A stretch of DNA of 64,000 bases from Bifidobacterium scaligerum (GTDB lineage Bacteria; Actinomycetota; Actinomycetes; Actinomycetales; Bifidobacteriaceae): assembly GCF_002802865.1 (NCBI RefSeq), contig NZ_PGLQ01000006.1:30684-94683 (forward strand), in the 5' to 3' direction. The first letter of the stretch is position 1, and the number at the start of each line of letters is the position of its first letter. Positions 7,513-16,653 of the stretch are shown one piece after another. Under the pieces are notes generated by a model that was given only the letters and a program-made list of their open reading frames with translations, was not told where the DNA came from and did no database searches. The translations under genes and the position numbers were made by a program.

Positions 7513-10332
7513 CATCGCCACGGCTTCGGCATGTCAGGCGCGTTCGCCAAGGACATGTTGCGCATGTGGGCGCGCAACTGGAAGCGATTCGCCTCGATCG
7601 CTATCATCACCATGCTGGGCGTGGCGGTGCTTACCGGCATTTATGCCGGCTGCCGTGATATGTTCCGCGGTGCCGACCGGTTTCTCGACAGCCAACGGCT
7701 TTACGACATCCAGATCGTCTCCACGCTTGGCCTCACCGATGACGACGTCGCCGCGCTCAAGGCCGTCAATGGCGTCGAACGGGTGCAAACGGAACGCTCC
7801 GCCGCCGCGACCGTCATCGTGAACGGCAGCAATGAGTCGGTGACGTTGACCGAAATCGGTACGAACGGCATGAACCAGCCGTATCTGCAGGAAGGCAGAC
7901 TGCCGGTCAAGTCCGGGGAAGTGGCCGTCACCAAAAAATTCGTGCGGGACAGCGGACTTATGATCGGCGATCGGCTGAACGTTGCGCTTGGCAAGGTTGC
8001 GGCATCCGCTTCGTCCGAAAAGGACAAGTCAGATGATGCGACGGCGTCGGGCGACGCCGGCAACGAGTCGTCGGGCGACGACTCGACTCCGACTTTCCCC
8101 ACCGATCTCACCATCACCGGCATCGTGCTGGACCCGCTCGACCTGCAGAATCCGGAAGGATACTCGGCGGGCGCGTTCCGCAGCTCAGCCACCACCGACT
8201 ACACGTTCTTCCTGCCGTCCGATGGCGTAAGCGGCACCGTCTACACTGCCATATCGCTGGAAGTCGAGGGTGCCTCCGCACTCGACACCTTTACCGACCG
8301 GTATGACGACGTCGTCCGCGCGGTCCGCGAACGTATCGAAACCACAATCCAAGCCAAGCGGCAACAGGCCCGCCGGCAGCAGCTTATCGACGAGGCGAAC
8401 CAGCGCATCGCGGACGCCCGCGCCAAAGCCGACCGGCAGATCGCCGAGGCCCAAGCCGAACTGGACAAGCAGGCAGCCTCGGTGGAATCCAGCATCCCAC
8501 AGGCCCGTTGGTATGTGAACACCAGGTCCACGGCCGGCACGTTCTCGTCGCTGGAATCCGATCTCAACTCCATCGAATCGATCGGTCGCGCGTTTCCCGT
8601 GGTGTTCCTGCTGGTCGCCGTGCTGATGAGCCTGACCACGATGACCCGCATGGTCGAAGAGGATCGCGGACTGATCGGCACATACATGGGGCTCGGTTAC
8701 GGCAACGCGCTGATCGCCTCGCGATACGTGCTGTTCGCGCTGCTCGCCTGTCTGATCGGCGGCGGATTGGGTGATCTCATCGGCTTCCTGGGCATTCCGG
8801 CGTTTCTGCTCGTCGTGTTGGAAGGCATGTATGTGGTGCCGGGCGTCACATTGCTCTACGACTGGGCGTACGGTTCGGTCGGCGTGCTGCTGTTCGTGGT
8901 GGGCGTCGCGGTGGCGACCATCGTGGCATGCCGCGGCGAGGTGCGGCATATGCCGGCCGAACTGATGCGGCCCAAGTCACCGAAATCCGGTTCGCGCGTG
9001 CTGCTGGAACGCATCGGGCCGCTGTGGCGGCGCATGAAATTCCTCAACAAGGTCACCGCGCGCAACCTGTTCCGCTTTAAGGGCCGCCTGTTCATGACGG
9101 TCGGTGGCGTGGCCGGCTGCACCGCGCTGATCGTGTGCGGACTGGCCATCAACGATACGGTGGATGCGCTGCCGGTGACGCAATATCAGGACGTGTATCG
9201 GTACGACCTGATGGTCGTGACCGATCACGACGCCTTGAGCCCGGTGCGCTCGCGGCTATTGGAGAACAACGCAATCAATGACTCGACCGCGCCGGCCGCC
9301 GGTGCCTTGACGCTTGCGCGCGTGGAAAGCGGGGAAATCACTACGATTGCCGATTCCGGCGGTGCTGGCGAATCCGAAACCGTGCAGCTGATCACGGTGC
9401 CGTACGCCGATCAGTTGACGAACATCGCCGACTTCCGTTCGTCGGTGGACGGTACGACGATTCGTACGGACCTGCTGGATCGTGCGGGTCGTGCGGATGC
9501 GGAGTCGTCCGGCGTCATCGTTGCGCAAAGCGCGGCGAATGCGCTGGGTATTGAGGCCGGCGACACGGTGACGCTGGAGAACGGCGACGCTGCGCGCGAA
9601 ACGGTCCGCGTGTACGCCGTCAGCCGGTCCGTAATCGGTGCGGATGTGTATATGACGTCCGAGTATTACCGGGAAGCATTCGGCGGGGGAGCTGAGGGTT
9701 CCGGTTCGACCGACGAATCCGATAGTGATGGCAGCGGTGCTGGCAGTGCGTCCAACTCACGTGACTATACGGCGACTGAAGTCAATGGCGTGGAAATGAA
9801 CGCGATATTCGCGCGATTCGTCGGCTCGGATGACGATCAGATCGCCTATGCGGACCGGCTCGCCGAGGAACAGGACGTGTTGAGCGTGACGAGTACGGCG
9901 GATATGCGTCGCCGGTTCAGCTTCGATCTGATGGGTGCGGTGGTGGCGCTGATCGTCGCGCTCGCCGGTGCGCTGGCATTGGTGGTGCTGTTCACGCTCG
10001 CCAATACGAACGTCTCCGAGCGTGTACGCGAGATGGCCACGCTCAAGGTGTTGGGTTTCTTCGATCGTGAAGTGCATACGTATGTGAACCGCGAGATGTT
10101 GATCTTGACGTTGATGGGCATCGCCGTGGGACTGCCGCTCGGCCGTTGGATTGGCGGACTGCTGACGGCTGCGCTGAATATGCCGGGGCTGTATTTCGCG
10201 GTGACCGTGCGGTGGTACAGCTATGCGATCGCCGCTGCCGTAACGCTGGCGTTCGCGCTGTTGGTGCAGTTGCTTACCAATCCGGTGCTTGATCGAATCG
10301 ACCCGGTGTCGTCGCTGAAAAGCGTGGAATAA
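7441..10332 (+). CDS. ABC transporter permease, FtsX/MacB-like, large form
   Basis: This is a permease of about 963 aa with two FtsX-type halves. A first membrane helix near RFASIAIITMLGVAVL is followed by a large outside domain that includes an Ala/Gln/Arg-rich coiled coil (about 8340-8490). Three helices follow around 8590-8930, then a second helix plus outside domain from about 9080, and three final helices from about 9930. It is the partner of the ATPase just upstream. The start is uncertain: GTG 7441, 4 nt after the ATPase stop, would allow coupled reinitiation, and ATG 7531 is the alternative. The second outside domain carries a Gly/Ser/Asp-rich stretch at about 9685-9760. Confidence 0.92.
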   Translation: MKYIVKHPVKRNRTVKYHVKQSVKHRHGFGMSGAFAKDMLRMWARNWKRFASIAIITMLGVAVLTGIYAGCRDMFRGADRFLDSQRLYDIQIVSTLGLTDDDVAALKAVNGVERVQTERSAAATVIVNGSNESVTLTEIGTNGMNQPYLQEGRLPVKSGEVAVTKKFVRDSGLMIGDRLNVALGKVAASASSEKDKSDDATASGDAGNESSGDDSTPTFPTDLTITGIVLDPLDLQNPEGYSAGAFRSSATTDYTFFLPSDGVSGTVYTAISLEVEGASALDTFTDRYDDVVRAVRERIETTIQAKRQQARRQQLIDEANQRIADARAKADRQIAEAQAELDKQAASVESSIPQARWYVNTRSTAGTFSSLESDLNSIESIGRAFPVVFLLVAVLMSLTTMTRMVEEDRGLIGTYMGLGYGNALIASRYVLFALLACLIGGGLGDLIGFLGIPAFLLVVLEGMYVVPGVTLLYDWAYGSVGVLLFVVGVAVATIVACRGEVRHMPAELMRPKSPKSGSRVLLERIGPLWRRMKFLNKVTARNLFRFKGRLFMTVGGVAGCTALIVCGLAINDTVDALPVTQYQDVYRYDLMVVTDHDALSPVRSRLLENNAINDSTAPAAGALTLARVESGEITTIADSGGAGESETVQLITVPYADQLTNIADFRSSVDGTTIRTDLLDRAGRADAESSGVIVAQSAANALGIEAGDTVTLENGDAARETVRVYAVSRSVIGADVYMTSEYYREAFGGGAEGSGSTDESDSDGSGAGSASNSRDYTATEVNGVEMNAIFARFVGSDDDQIAYADRLAEEQDVLSVTSTADMRRRFSFDLMGAVVALIVALAGALALVVLFTLANTNVSERVREMATLKVLGFFDREVHTYVNREMLILTLMGIAVGLPLGRWIGGLLTAALNMPGLYFAVTVRWYSYAIAAAVTLAFALLVQLLTNPVLDRIDPVSSLKSVE

Positions 10333-10378
10333 CGGGTGTGTGGCGATTGCCATATATCGAAACTGACTATTATCCACG

Positions 10379-10413
10379 AAAAGTTCAATTACCTCTGTCG
10401 AAATTGAACTTTT
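10379..10413. terminator. Perfect AT-rich hairpin between permease and amino-acid transporter genes
   Basis: AAAAGTTCAATT (10379-10390) and its exact complement (10402-10413) form a 12-bp stem with an 11-nt loop and end in a T run, so it may terminate the ABC operon. Its low GC is unusual for this genome, so an operator for the downstream gene is also possible. Confidence 0.6.
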
Positions 10414-10521
10414 TGGCGAAATAATCACCGTATCATCACATTATATGACTGAATCGGCCGGTCGTTAGCGTAGGTGCCGATGATACAGTTTGAACCTGTT
10501 ACGGAAAGAGCAGGTGAGTTG

Positions 10522-12030
10522 ATGAGCGAGAGTCATAACAGCGGTCAGGCGAACAGCGCCTTGACATCCGTCGAGCATCTCGACAAAGACAACGAAATGG
10601 CACGCGGACTGAACAATCGTCATGTGCAGTTCATTGCCATCGGCGGCACCATCGGCACCGGTCTGTTCCTGGGATCCGGCAAGTCCATTTCCCTGACCGG
10701 TCCGAGCATCGTGTTCGTGTACATCGCGGTGGGCATCATCATGTTCCTGCTGATGCGCGCGATCGGCGAACTGATGTACCGCGATCCGAGCCAGCACACG
10801 TTCATCAACTTCATCACCCGGTATCTGGGCAACGGGTGGGGGCATTTCGCCGGATGGTCGTACTGGATCGTGCTGGTGCTGATCGGCATGAGCGAGATCA
10901 CAGCCGTGTCCACGTATTTCATCACGTTCTTCGACACGTTTGGCATGGATCTTTCGCACTGGAAATGGCTGATCGAGCTGTGTTTCCTAGCCGCGTTGGT
11001 GACTATTAACCTGATTGCCGTCAAAGCGTTCGGCGAGGCGGAATTCTGGTTCTCGATGATCAAGATCACGCTGATCTGCGCGATGATCGCCACCGCTGTG
11101 GTCATGGTGGTGATCGGCTACCATTACAACGCCGTGCAGATCACCGGTCAGGATGGCGTCTCGCCGGCCGGCCACGCGGGGCTCGACAACATCACCAATA
11201 ATTTCTCCATCGCGCCGAACGGGTGGCTGGCGTTCCTGATGAGCTTCCAGATGGTGTTCTATGCCTACGAAATGATCGAGTTCGTGGGCGTCACCGTCTC
11301 CGAAACGCAGAACCCGAGGAAGGTGCTGCCGAAAGCCGTGAACGAGATCATCGTGCGCGTGCTCATCTTCTACGTGGGCGCTTTGCTGGCCATTATGGCC
11401 ATCGTGCCGTGGACCACGTTCAAGCCGAACAAGGACGGCTCCTTTGCCTCCCCGTTCATCATGGTGTTCCAGTATGCCGGCCTGAACTGGGCTGCGGCGC
11501 TGGTGTTCTTCGTGGTGATCACCGCCGCGTCCTCCGCCCTGAATTCACTGCTGTACTCGGCCGGCCGTCATCTCTACCAGCTGGCCGCGGACTCCGAATC
11601 GCCTACCTTCCAGAAGATCGGTGTGGTGTCCAAACGTCAGGTGCCGGCACGCGCGATTCTCGTCTCCGCGGCGCTGATTCTGCTTTCCCCGGTGGTCAAT
11701 GCGATTCCGGGCGTTTCCGGCGCGTTTGTGCTGTTCGCCTCCGCGTCGTCCGCGGTGATCATCTTCATCTACACGCTGACGATGATCGCGCACCGCAAGT
11801 ACCGTCGTTCCGCCGACTTCATTCCCGACGGATTCGTGATGCCGGCCTGGCGCGTGACCAATACCATCGCCATCGCGTTCTTCGTATTCGTGTACTGCAC
11901 GCTGTTTTTGGCGGATGATACGCGCGGCTCGGCCATCGCCGGTCTGGTTTGGCTGGTGGTGTTCGGCGGCTACTGCGCGCTGCGCGAGCACTATCGCAGC
12001 CGCGATCTGAAGGAAGCGTTGGGCCGGTAG
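10522..12030 (+). CDS. Amino-acid permease, APC superfamily (CycA/AAT-like)
   Basis: This 502-aa transporter begins with a short polar tail followed by GLNNRHVQFIAIGGTIGTGL, the hallmark first segment of the amino-acid transporter (AAT) family. Twelve hydrophobic segments follow, and FGEAEFWFSMIKI and the C-terminal pattern match CycA-type D-serine/D-alanine/glycine carriers and relatives. It should import an amino acid by proton symport. ATG 10522 is preceded by AGGTGAG; an in-frame ATG at 10474 would add 16 residues. It appears to be a single-gene unit followed by two large palindromes. The substrate cannot be fixed from sequence alone. Confidence 0.93.
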   Translation: MSESHNSGQANSALTSVEHLDKDNEMARGLNNRHVQFIAIGGTIGTGLFLGSGKSISLTGPSIVFVYIAVGIIMFLLMRAIGELMYRDPSQHTFINFITRYLGNGWGHFAGWSYWIVLVLIGMSEITAVSTYFITFFDTFGMDLSHWKWLIELCFLAALVTINLIAVKAFGEAEFWFSMIKITLICAMIATAVVMVVIGYHYNAVQITGQDGVSPAGHAGLDNITNNFSIAPNGWLAFLMSFQMVFYAYEMIEFVGVTVSETQNPRKVLPKAVNEIIVRVLIFYVGALLAIMAIVPWTTFKPNKDGSFASPFIMVFQYAGLNWAAALVFFVVITAASSALNSLLYSAGRHLYQLAADSESPTFQKIGVVSKRQVPARAILVSAALILLSPVVNAIPGVSGAFVLFASASSAVIIFIYTLTMIAHRKYRRSADFIPDGFVMPAWRVTNTIAIAFFVFVYCTLFLADDTRGSAIAGLVWLVVFGGYCALREHYRSRDLKEALGR

Positions 12031-12175
12031 CGCTGAAGAAGGGTTGATCCCCGGGCGATTTGGGCGGCTGCCCAGTGGGATTGACCGGCTCGCGGTGAGG
12101 TTGCGCGATTTCCGGTGGATCTAGGAGCCGTTGATCGGTGAGCCGTACCGTTTCGCTCTTCCTCGCGCTCTCTTT

Positions 12176-12222
12176 TTGCGAATATGTACCACTGAGTTGA
12201 CGTCAGTGGTACATATTCGCAA
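12176..12222. repeat. 20-bp perfect inverted repeat, GCGAA-GTACC family, copy 1
   Basis: The left arm TTGCGAATATGTACCACTGA (12176-12195) pairs perfectly with 12203-12222 around a 7-nt loop. Related palindromes occur at 12271, 37238 and 48806. Confidence 0.9.
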
Positions 12223-12270
12223 TGGTTCATAAAGATTGAATCTTGGCTTCTTCGAACGTAGGTCCCTCCC

Positions 12271-12315
12271 CGCGAATTTGTACCGCTGAGATGGACTCAG
12301 TGGTACAAATTCGCG
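12271..12315. repeat. 20-bp inverted repeat, GCGAA-GTACC family, copy 2
   Basis: The arm CGCGAATTTGTACCGCTGAG (12271-12290) pairs with 12296-12315 over 20 positions with one G-T pair and a 5-nt loop. It lies 48 bp after copy 1 and differs from it at the central A/T positions of the arm, so the two are not a simple recent duplication. Confidence 0.9.
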
Positions 12316-12702
12316 AAGGAGGCGCGAACAAACACGAAACGGTCCGTTGGGGACCAATTCCAAAGTCGGAAATTCAGCTGTGCAACGGCCGGCCGACAGT
12401 GGTGTAGTGCAATGCGCCATGCACCAATGCCGACGTGAAATGCATATTGCACATACCTGCTTCTTCTGCCTCATGTGTGCAGCCTGCAATGCTGCAAAGA
12501 CTCATGCCCCTCATGACCATCCCCCTTGTCTGGCGACAGCATCACCGCTGTCTTGTAGACAAGTGTAGCTGTCATCAATGGTGCTGCATAGTCAGTGAGT
12601 GATTTCTGTGGCTTGCATCACATACTTTCCGGCGTTTCGTGCCGAAATGCGCAATAATTCTATGCTCTTGCGGGCGTGTGCTATGTGCGCGGGGCTGTAC
12701 GG

Positions 12703-13155
12703 TTACAGTTCGGCTAGTCTGTTGGAAATCAGTCGATTAAGGCTGATCTGTTGCTCCGCGGCATCGATGGTGAGACGACGATGCAGCTCCGGTGGTACGC
12801 GAACCAGTATGCGACCGGAATAATGGCGTTCGGCCAACGGTTCGGGTACCTCTTCGGATTGGGATTGCCTACGCTCTGCTTCCTCTGCGACCGCCAAGCG
12901 GATACCGACAAATGCTTCCAATTGAGAATCCGAAGTGAACGTTACTTCTGGCAACTCAGCGCAAGAGGCGACAAAAGTGTTGCTTTCTTCGTTCCACCGC
13001 ACGCGGTAGGCGTAATGATTGATATCAACGGGTGTGTGTGGTGAGCTTTCCGCGCTTGATGCGTCCGGCTCGTTGCTGGTCGCTGCGTTGGTGGCGTTGG
13101 TGGCGTCGTCAGAGGTAGCTTGGGCACGCTCGTAGGTTTCATCAATTTCCGACAT
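12703..13155 (-). CDS. HicB-family antitoxin-like protein (orphan)
   Basis: This 150-aa protein has three parts: a Ser/Thr/Asp-rich N-terminus (1-45), a HicB-type fold reading YRVRWNEESNTFVASCAELP (about 49-93), and a C-terminal ribbon-helix-helix segment with RILVRVPPELHRRLTIDAAE (about 115-150) that should bind DNA. The last feature is as in HicB antitoxins, which repress their own operon. A HicA partner, a basic protein of about 60 aa, was not found on either side, so this is either a solitary regulator or a remnant of a toxin-antitoxin pair. The N-terminal extension is longer than in typical HicB proteins. Confidence 0.85.
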   Translation of the reverse strand: MSEIDETYERAQATSDDATNATNAATSNEPDASSAESSPHTPVDINHYAYRVRWNEESNTFVASCAELPEVTFTSDSQLEAFVGIRLAVAEEAERRQSQSEEVPEPLAERHYSGRILVRVPPELHRRLTIDAAEQQISLNRLISNRLAEL

Positions 13156-13187
13156 GATATCAATGATACTACTGATTGTAGAAACGA

Positions 13188-13217
13188 AAAACCGCCGCTC
13201 TTGCGAGCGACGGTTTT
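13188..13217. terminator. Terminator-like hairpin upstream of the HicB-like gene
   Basis: AAAACCGCCGCTC (13188-13200) and GAGCGACGGTTTT (13205-13217) pair with one mismatch around a 4-nt loop. A-rich and T-rich flanks would let it act in both directions. It insulates the HicB-like gene from the region to its right. Confidence 0.75.
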
Positions 13218-13433
13218 CCGTCTGTTTGCCGTTAGAAGGTGAATGAACACCTAGCCTTGGAATCCCCTGAGAGCAGAAGCTTCACATGCCGGCGAAAAAG
13301 TACTCTCAGCGGAAAAGGATTGCCGCAGCTGGTTACAGTGTACAGCTGTTTGAGGAAATCCGCAAACTGTGATAGCATTAATGATGTCATAAGTTGGCTA
13401 TTGTTTCGGAAAGCATTGCCGTCGCATGACAAG

Positions 13434-13466
13434 GGCCGGGCCAATCTCGGCCCGGCCTTCTGTTTT
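13434..13466 (+). terminator. Terminator or attenuator just upstream of a 53-aa gene
   Basis: GGCCGGGCC (13434-13442) and GGCCCGGCC (13449-13457) form a perfect 9-bp GC stem followed by TTCTGTTTT. It ends 8 nt before the ribosome site of the small gene at 13487. A candidate promoter (TTGAGG, 17 nt, TAGCAT, about 13350-13379) would give a terminated RNA of about 80 nt. Confidence 0.7.
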
Positions 13467-13486
13467 GCCGTGAATAGGAGGCAGAA

Positions 13487-13648
13487 ATGAACAACCGGAA
13501 GAAACAGGGTTCATGCGAACCCGATTGGACGTGGGTTGTCATAATGATGATTATGGTGATCCTCGCGGTTCGCGTCCCAGAAACGTGGACCGCGGCGACA
13601 TGCGTCGGTGTAACTACCATCGTCGCATTGCTGTGCAGTCGTAAGTAA
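13487..13648 (+). CDS. Small membrane protein, 53 aa
   Basis: ATG 13487 is preceded by a perfect AGGAGG (13477-13482). The protein has a short basic/polar start (MNNRKKQGSCEPDW) and then two hydrophobic stretches, about residues 19-33 and 37-48, ending in CSRK. It looks like a two-helix membrane peptide. The strong ribosome site directly after a terminator hairpin suggests that expression is controlled by attenuation. No homologue is recognised by eye. A holin-like, toxin-like or stress peptide are all possible and none is shown. Confidence 0.7.
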   Translation: MNNRKKQGSCEPDWTWVVIMMIMVILAVRVPETWTAATCVGVTTIVALLCSRK

Positions 13649-13742
13649 CGCATGCACTCCGGCTTCGCTTTCATCAAGCGAGGCCTCTTCTCGTTGCTTA
13701 CGGAACCTACTATACCGCATGGAGGCGGCATGGATGTGGGGT

Positions 13743-13774
13743 GGTGCGCTGGTGCGCTGGTGCGCTGGTGCGAT
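13743..13774. repeat. 8-bp tandem repeat upstream of marR
   Basis: GGTGCGCT occurs three times in a row (13743-13766), followed by a fourth copy with one change. It is non-coding as far as can be seen and may be length-variable between strains. Confidence 0.8.
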
Positions 13775-13873
13775 GGCGTGATAGCGCGGTTTCGGTGCGG
13801 CGCCGATGGGGTGGTGCCGGATGTTGTGCGGTTCGTGGGCGAGCTTGATTGCGGGATGTGTGGCGATAAATTG

Positions 13874-13886
13874 TTTATAGTGTGAG
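13874..13886. promoter_or_regulatory. Candidate MarR operator upstream of marR
   Basis: TTTATAGTGTGAG resembles the palindrome CTTACAGTGTAAG found before the exporter genes (14624-14636), matching at 10 of 13 positions. This fits autoregulation by the MarR protein at 14010. Confidence 0.45.
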
Positions 13887-14009
13887 ATATTATGAGCTGT
13901 GGTTTACGGGTGATGCGACGTAAGGGCGGTGTCGGTCGTGGACACTGTGCGAAGTTGACTGCGTTTGCTTTCTGTGTGGCGGGGGCATATATGGCAAAGG
14001 AGGTGCGCC

Positions 14010-14588
14010 GTGGGGTATGAGGAAGAAGCGGTGAATGAGCTGTGGCGCGATGTGTGGTGCCACAAGTCGCAGATGCAGCGTGATCTCAATCATGGTGCCG
14101 GCGAGGCGTTTGTGATTCGCATACTGGCGCACCGTGGCACGATGTCGCCATCCCAGCTTGCCGACGCTATGCGCGTCACCACGGGGCGTGTGTCTGCTGT
14201 GCTGTCGGCATTGGAGAAAAAGGGCCAGATTGTGCGGTCTGTGGACCCGGAGGACCGCCGCGCGGTGCGTGTGGAACTCACTGAAGCCGGCCGGGAGCGC
14301 GGCCGTAAGGATATGCAGGAAATGCGCGATGCCGTCTGCTGGATTTTCTCGCAGATGGGGGAGCGTCGCACTCGTGAATTTGTCGAGCTCGCCCGCGAAT
14401 TCTCCATCTATATGTCGCTGTGCAAGCCGGGGGAGCCTCGGCCCACGCAGGAGGAAGTGCGTAAGGCGTTCGAGAAGGATAGCGCTGACGAATCTGAGGA
14501 TTTGTATTTATGGCGCAATAACGCGTCACGTAAACCCCGGGCGCACACTGCCGTTTGTCGGCTCGACATATCCAGATTCTGCTCATAG
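14010..14588 (+). CDS. MarR-family transcriptional regulator
   Basis: This 192-aa protein contains a MarR winged helix: GTMSPSQLADAMRVTTGRVS is the helix-turn-helix with recognition helix, and VDPEDRRAVRVELTEAG is the wing with the characteristic DRR. GTG 14010 is chosen because AAAGGAGG lies 6 nt upstream. It is followed 154 bp later by two ABC exporter genes, the usual layout in which MarR represses a drug exporter until a ligand binds. Similar candidate sites precede marR and the exporter. The C-terminal 30 residues after ESEDLY are basic and look less conserved. Confidence 0.92.
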   Translation: MGYEEEAVNELWRDVWCHKSQMQRDLNHGAGEAFVIRILAHRGTMSPSQLADAMRVTTGRVSAVLSALEKKGQIVRSVDPEDRRAVRVELTEAGRERGRKDMQEMRDAVCWIFSQMGERRTREFVELAREFSIYMSLCKPGEPRPTQEEVRKAFEKDSADESEDLYLWRNNASRKPRAHTAVCRLDISRFCS

Positions 14589-14623
14589 TGAATTTTCGTA
14601 TGTCGTTGAGTCGCACATAATAT

Positions 14624-14636
14624 CTTACAGTGTAAG
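14624..14636. promoter_or_regulatory. Candidate MarR operator before the ABC exporter
   Basis: CTTACAGTGTAAG is a 13-bp palindrome with arms CTTACA and TGTAAG around a single central G. It lies in an AT-rich stretch 106 bp before the exporter start and resembles the site upstream of marR. Confidence 0.6.
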
Positions 14637-14742
14637 TAATAAATACTAGAAATAATTTAAGTATGTTGGTTGCCTGGTTCAGTCGTTAATCACGTCGACC
14701 GCATCAGCATCGGCATCAACATCAGCAACACAAGGGGAAACA

Positions 14743-16614
14743 ATGCTTCGCATCATGAAATATCTCTCCAAAGCAGAGATAGGCCAGATGCTGCTCGCAC
14801 TGGTAACCATCGTGGGGCAGGTCTACTTCGACCTGAAGCTGCCGGACTACATGTCCGACATCACCACGCTGGTCGAGACGCCGGGCAGCGCAATGGCCGA
14901 CATTTGGATCGCCGGCGGCAAAATGCTGCTCATCTCACTGGGCTCCGTAGCCTGTGCTGTGATCACCGGTTATATTGCCGCGCGCGTGGGCTCATCGTTC
15001 ACCCAACGTCTGCGCTCGCTGGAATTCCGTCAGGTCGAATCGTTCGGCCCGGCCGAAATGAATCGCTTCTCCACTGCGAGCCTGATCACCCGCTCCACCA
15101 ACGACATCACGCAGATTCAGATGTTCATCACCGTCGGTCTGCAGCTCATCGTCAAATCACCGATCATGGCCGTCTGGGCCGTGATGAAAATCGCGGGTGA
15201 AGGCTTCGAGTGGACGCTGGCCACCGGCATCGCCGTCGTGATTCTGCTGGCCGCCATCGCAGTGATGATGGCCATGGTCATGCCCAAGTTCAAAGCCATG
15301 CAGCAACTCACCGATAACATCAACCTCGTGGCCCGAGAGAATCTCACCGGCCTCAAGGTCGTGCGCGCCTACAATGCCGAGGATTATCAGGAATCCAAGT
15401 TCACCAAGGCCAACAAAGAGCTCACTGAAACCCAGCTGTTCACCAACCGGACCATGGCGTTCATGATGCCGCTGATGAACACCATCATGAACGGCCTGAT
15501 GCTCGCCGTCTACTGGATCGGCGCCTACCTGATCGACGCGGCCGAGCTTACGGACAAGCTCACTGTGTTCTCCAACATGGTGGTGTTCTCCAACTATTCC
15601 GTGCAGGTCATCATGAGCTTCCTGCTGATGAGCATGGTGTTCGTGCTCTGGCCGCGCGCCGACGTATCCGCGCAACGCGTGCTCGAAGTGCTCGACACCA
15701 AGCCGATCATCGAAAACGGCTCCAAAACCGAAGCCGACGTGGCCAAAACCGGACAGCGGGGCACCGTCGAATTCCGCAACGTCAGCTTCACCTACCCGGA
15801 TTCCCGTGAGGCAATGCTGGAAGGCATCACCTTCAGCGCCAAGCCAGGGCAGACGGTGGCGTTCATCGGCTCGACCGGCTCCGGCAAAACATCACTCATC
15901 AATCTCGTGCCACGTTTCTACGACGCCACCCAAGGCCAGGTGCTGGTCGACGGTGTGGACGTACGCGACTACAACCTGAAAACCCTGCGTGACAAAATCG
16001 GTTACGTGCCGCAGACCTCCGTGCTGTTCAAAGGTACGGTCGCATCCAACGTGAGCTACGGCGACAAGCCGGGCGAAACCGTCGATGTCGAGATCGCCGA
16101 TACCTCAACAGCCGCCGGCCGCAAGCACGAAGCTGAATTAATCGCCGCAGACCGGGCCACAGGGAGCGCCGCGATGCCGGCGGAACAGATGAATCGCGTC
16201 AAGACGGCGTCGGATGTGGCCCAGGCCAGCGAATTCGTGAACCGTATGGACGGCGGGTTCAACGCGGCGATCGCACAAGGCGGCTCGAATGTGTCTGGCG
16301 GCCAAAAGCAGCGACTGTCCATCGCCCGCGCCGTCTATCGCCATCCCGAAATCCTGATCTTCGACGATTCGTTCTCCGCCTTGGACTTCAAAACCGACCG
16401 TGAAGTGCGCGAGGCGCTCGCTCGCGAGGCCAAGGATTCCACCAAACTCATCGTGGCCCAACGCATCGGCACCATCATGGACGCCGACCTCATCATCGTG
16501 CTCGACGACGGTCGCGTGGTAGGTCAAGGCACCCACCGCGAACTGTTGGACACCTGCGAGGTCTACCAGCAGATCGCCGAATCCCAGCTCAGCAAAGCCG
16601 AGCTGATGGCCTGA
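14743..16614 (+). CDS. ABC exporter half-transporter with degenerate catalytic site
   Basis: This 623-aa protein has an N-terminal exporter membrane domain of six helices and a C-terminal ATPase. Walker A is GSTGSGKTSL and the signature is VSGGQKQR, but Walker B reads ILIFDDSFSALD, with Asp in place of the catalytic Glu. In heterodimeric exporters such as TM287/288 or BmrCD one subunit carries this change, so this protein most likely pairs with the next gene's product. An insertion of about 45 residues (around 16075-16220) lies between the Q-loop and the signature. ATG 14743 follows AAGGGGAAACA. The pair probably exports a drug or peptide under MarR control. Confidence 0.94.
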   Translation: MLRIMKYLSKAEIGQMLLALVTIVGQVYFDLKLPDYMSDITTLVETPGSAMADIWIAGGKMLLISLGSVACAVITGYIAARVGSSFTQRLRSLEFRQVESFGPAEMNRFSTASLITRSTNDITQIQMFITVGLQLIVKSPIMAVWAVMKIAGEGFEWTLATGIAVVILLAAIAVMMAMVMPKFKAMQQLTDNINLVARENLTGLKVVRAYNAEDYQESKFTKANKELTETQLFTNRTMAFMMPLMNTIMNGLMLAVYWIGAYLIDAAELTDKLTVFSNMVVFSNYSVQVIMSFLLMSMVFVLWPRADVSAQRVLEVLDTKPIIENGSKTEADVAKTGQRGTVEFRNVSFTYPDSREAMLEGITFSAKPGQTVAFIGSTGSGKTSLINLVPRFYDATQGQVLVDGVDVRDYNLKTLRDKIGYVPQTSVLFKGTVASNVSYGDKPGETVDVEIADTSTAAGRKHEAELIAADRATGSAAMPAEQMNRVKTASDVAQASEFVNRMDGGFNAAIAQGGSNVSGGQKQRLSIARAVYRHPEILIFDDSFSALDFKTDREVREALAREAKDSTKLIVAQRIGTIMDADLIIVLDDGRVVGQGTHRELLDTCEVYQQIAESQLSKAELMA

Positions 16615-16653
16615 CCACAAGCGGACCACAAGCGTCAACGAAAGGACTTACCA

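Larger units (their letters stand above)
12031..12702. other. Gene-poor 672-bp region with two palindromes
   Basis: No frame here has a credible ribosome site or recognisable protein. The notable content is the palindrome pair at 12176-12315. The remainder (about 12320-12700) shows no feature. Confidence 0.6.

Noticed and set aside
12300..12702. HicA toxin gene next to the HicB-like gene
   Set aside because: Short frames here have no ribosome site and no HicA-like sequence.
13652..13885. 77-aa plus-strand frame across the 8-bp repeat
   Set aside because: No ribosome site; the translation is dominated by the tandem repeat.
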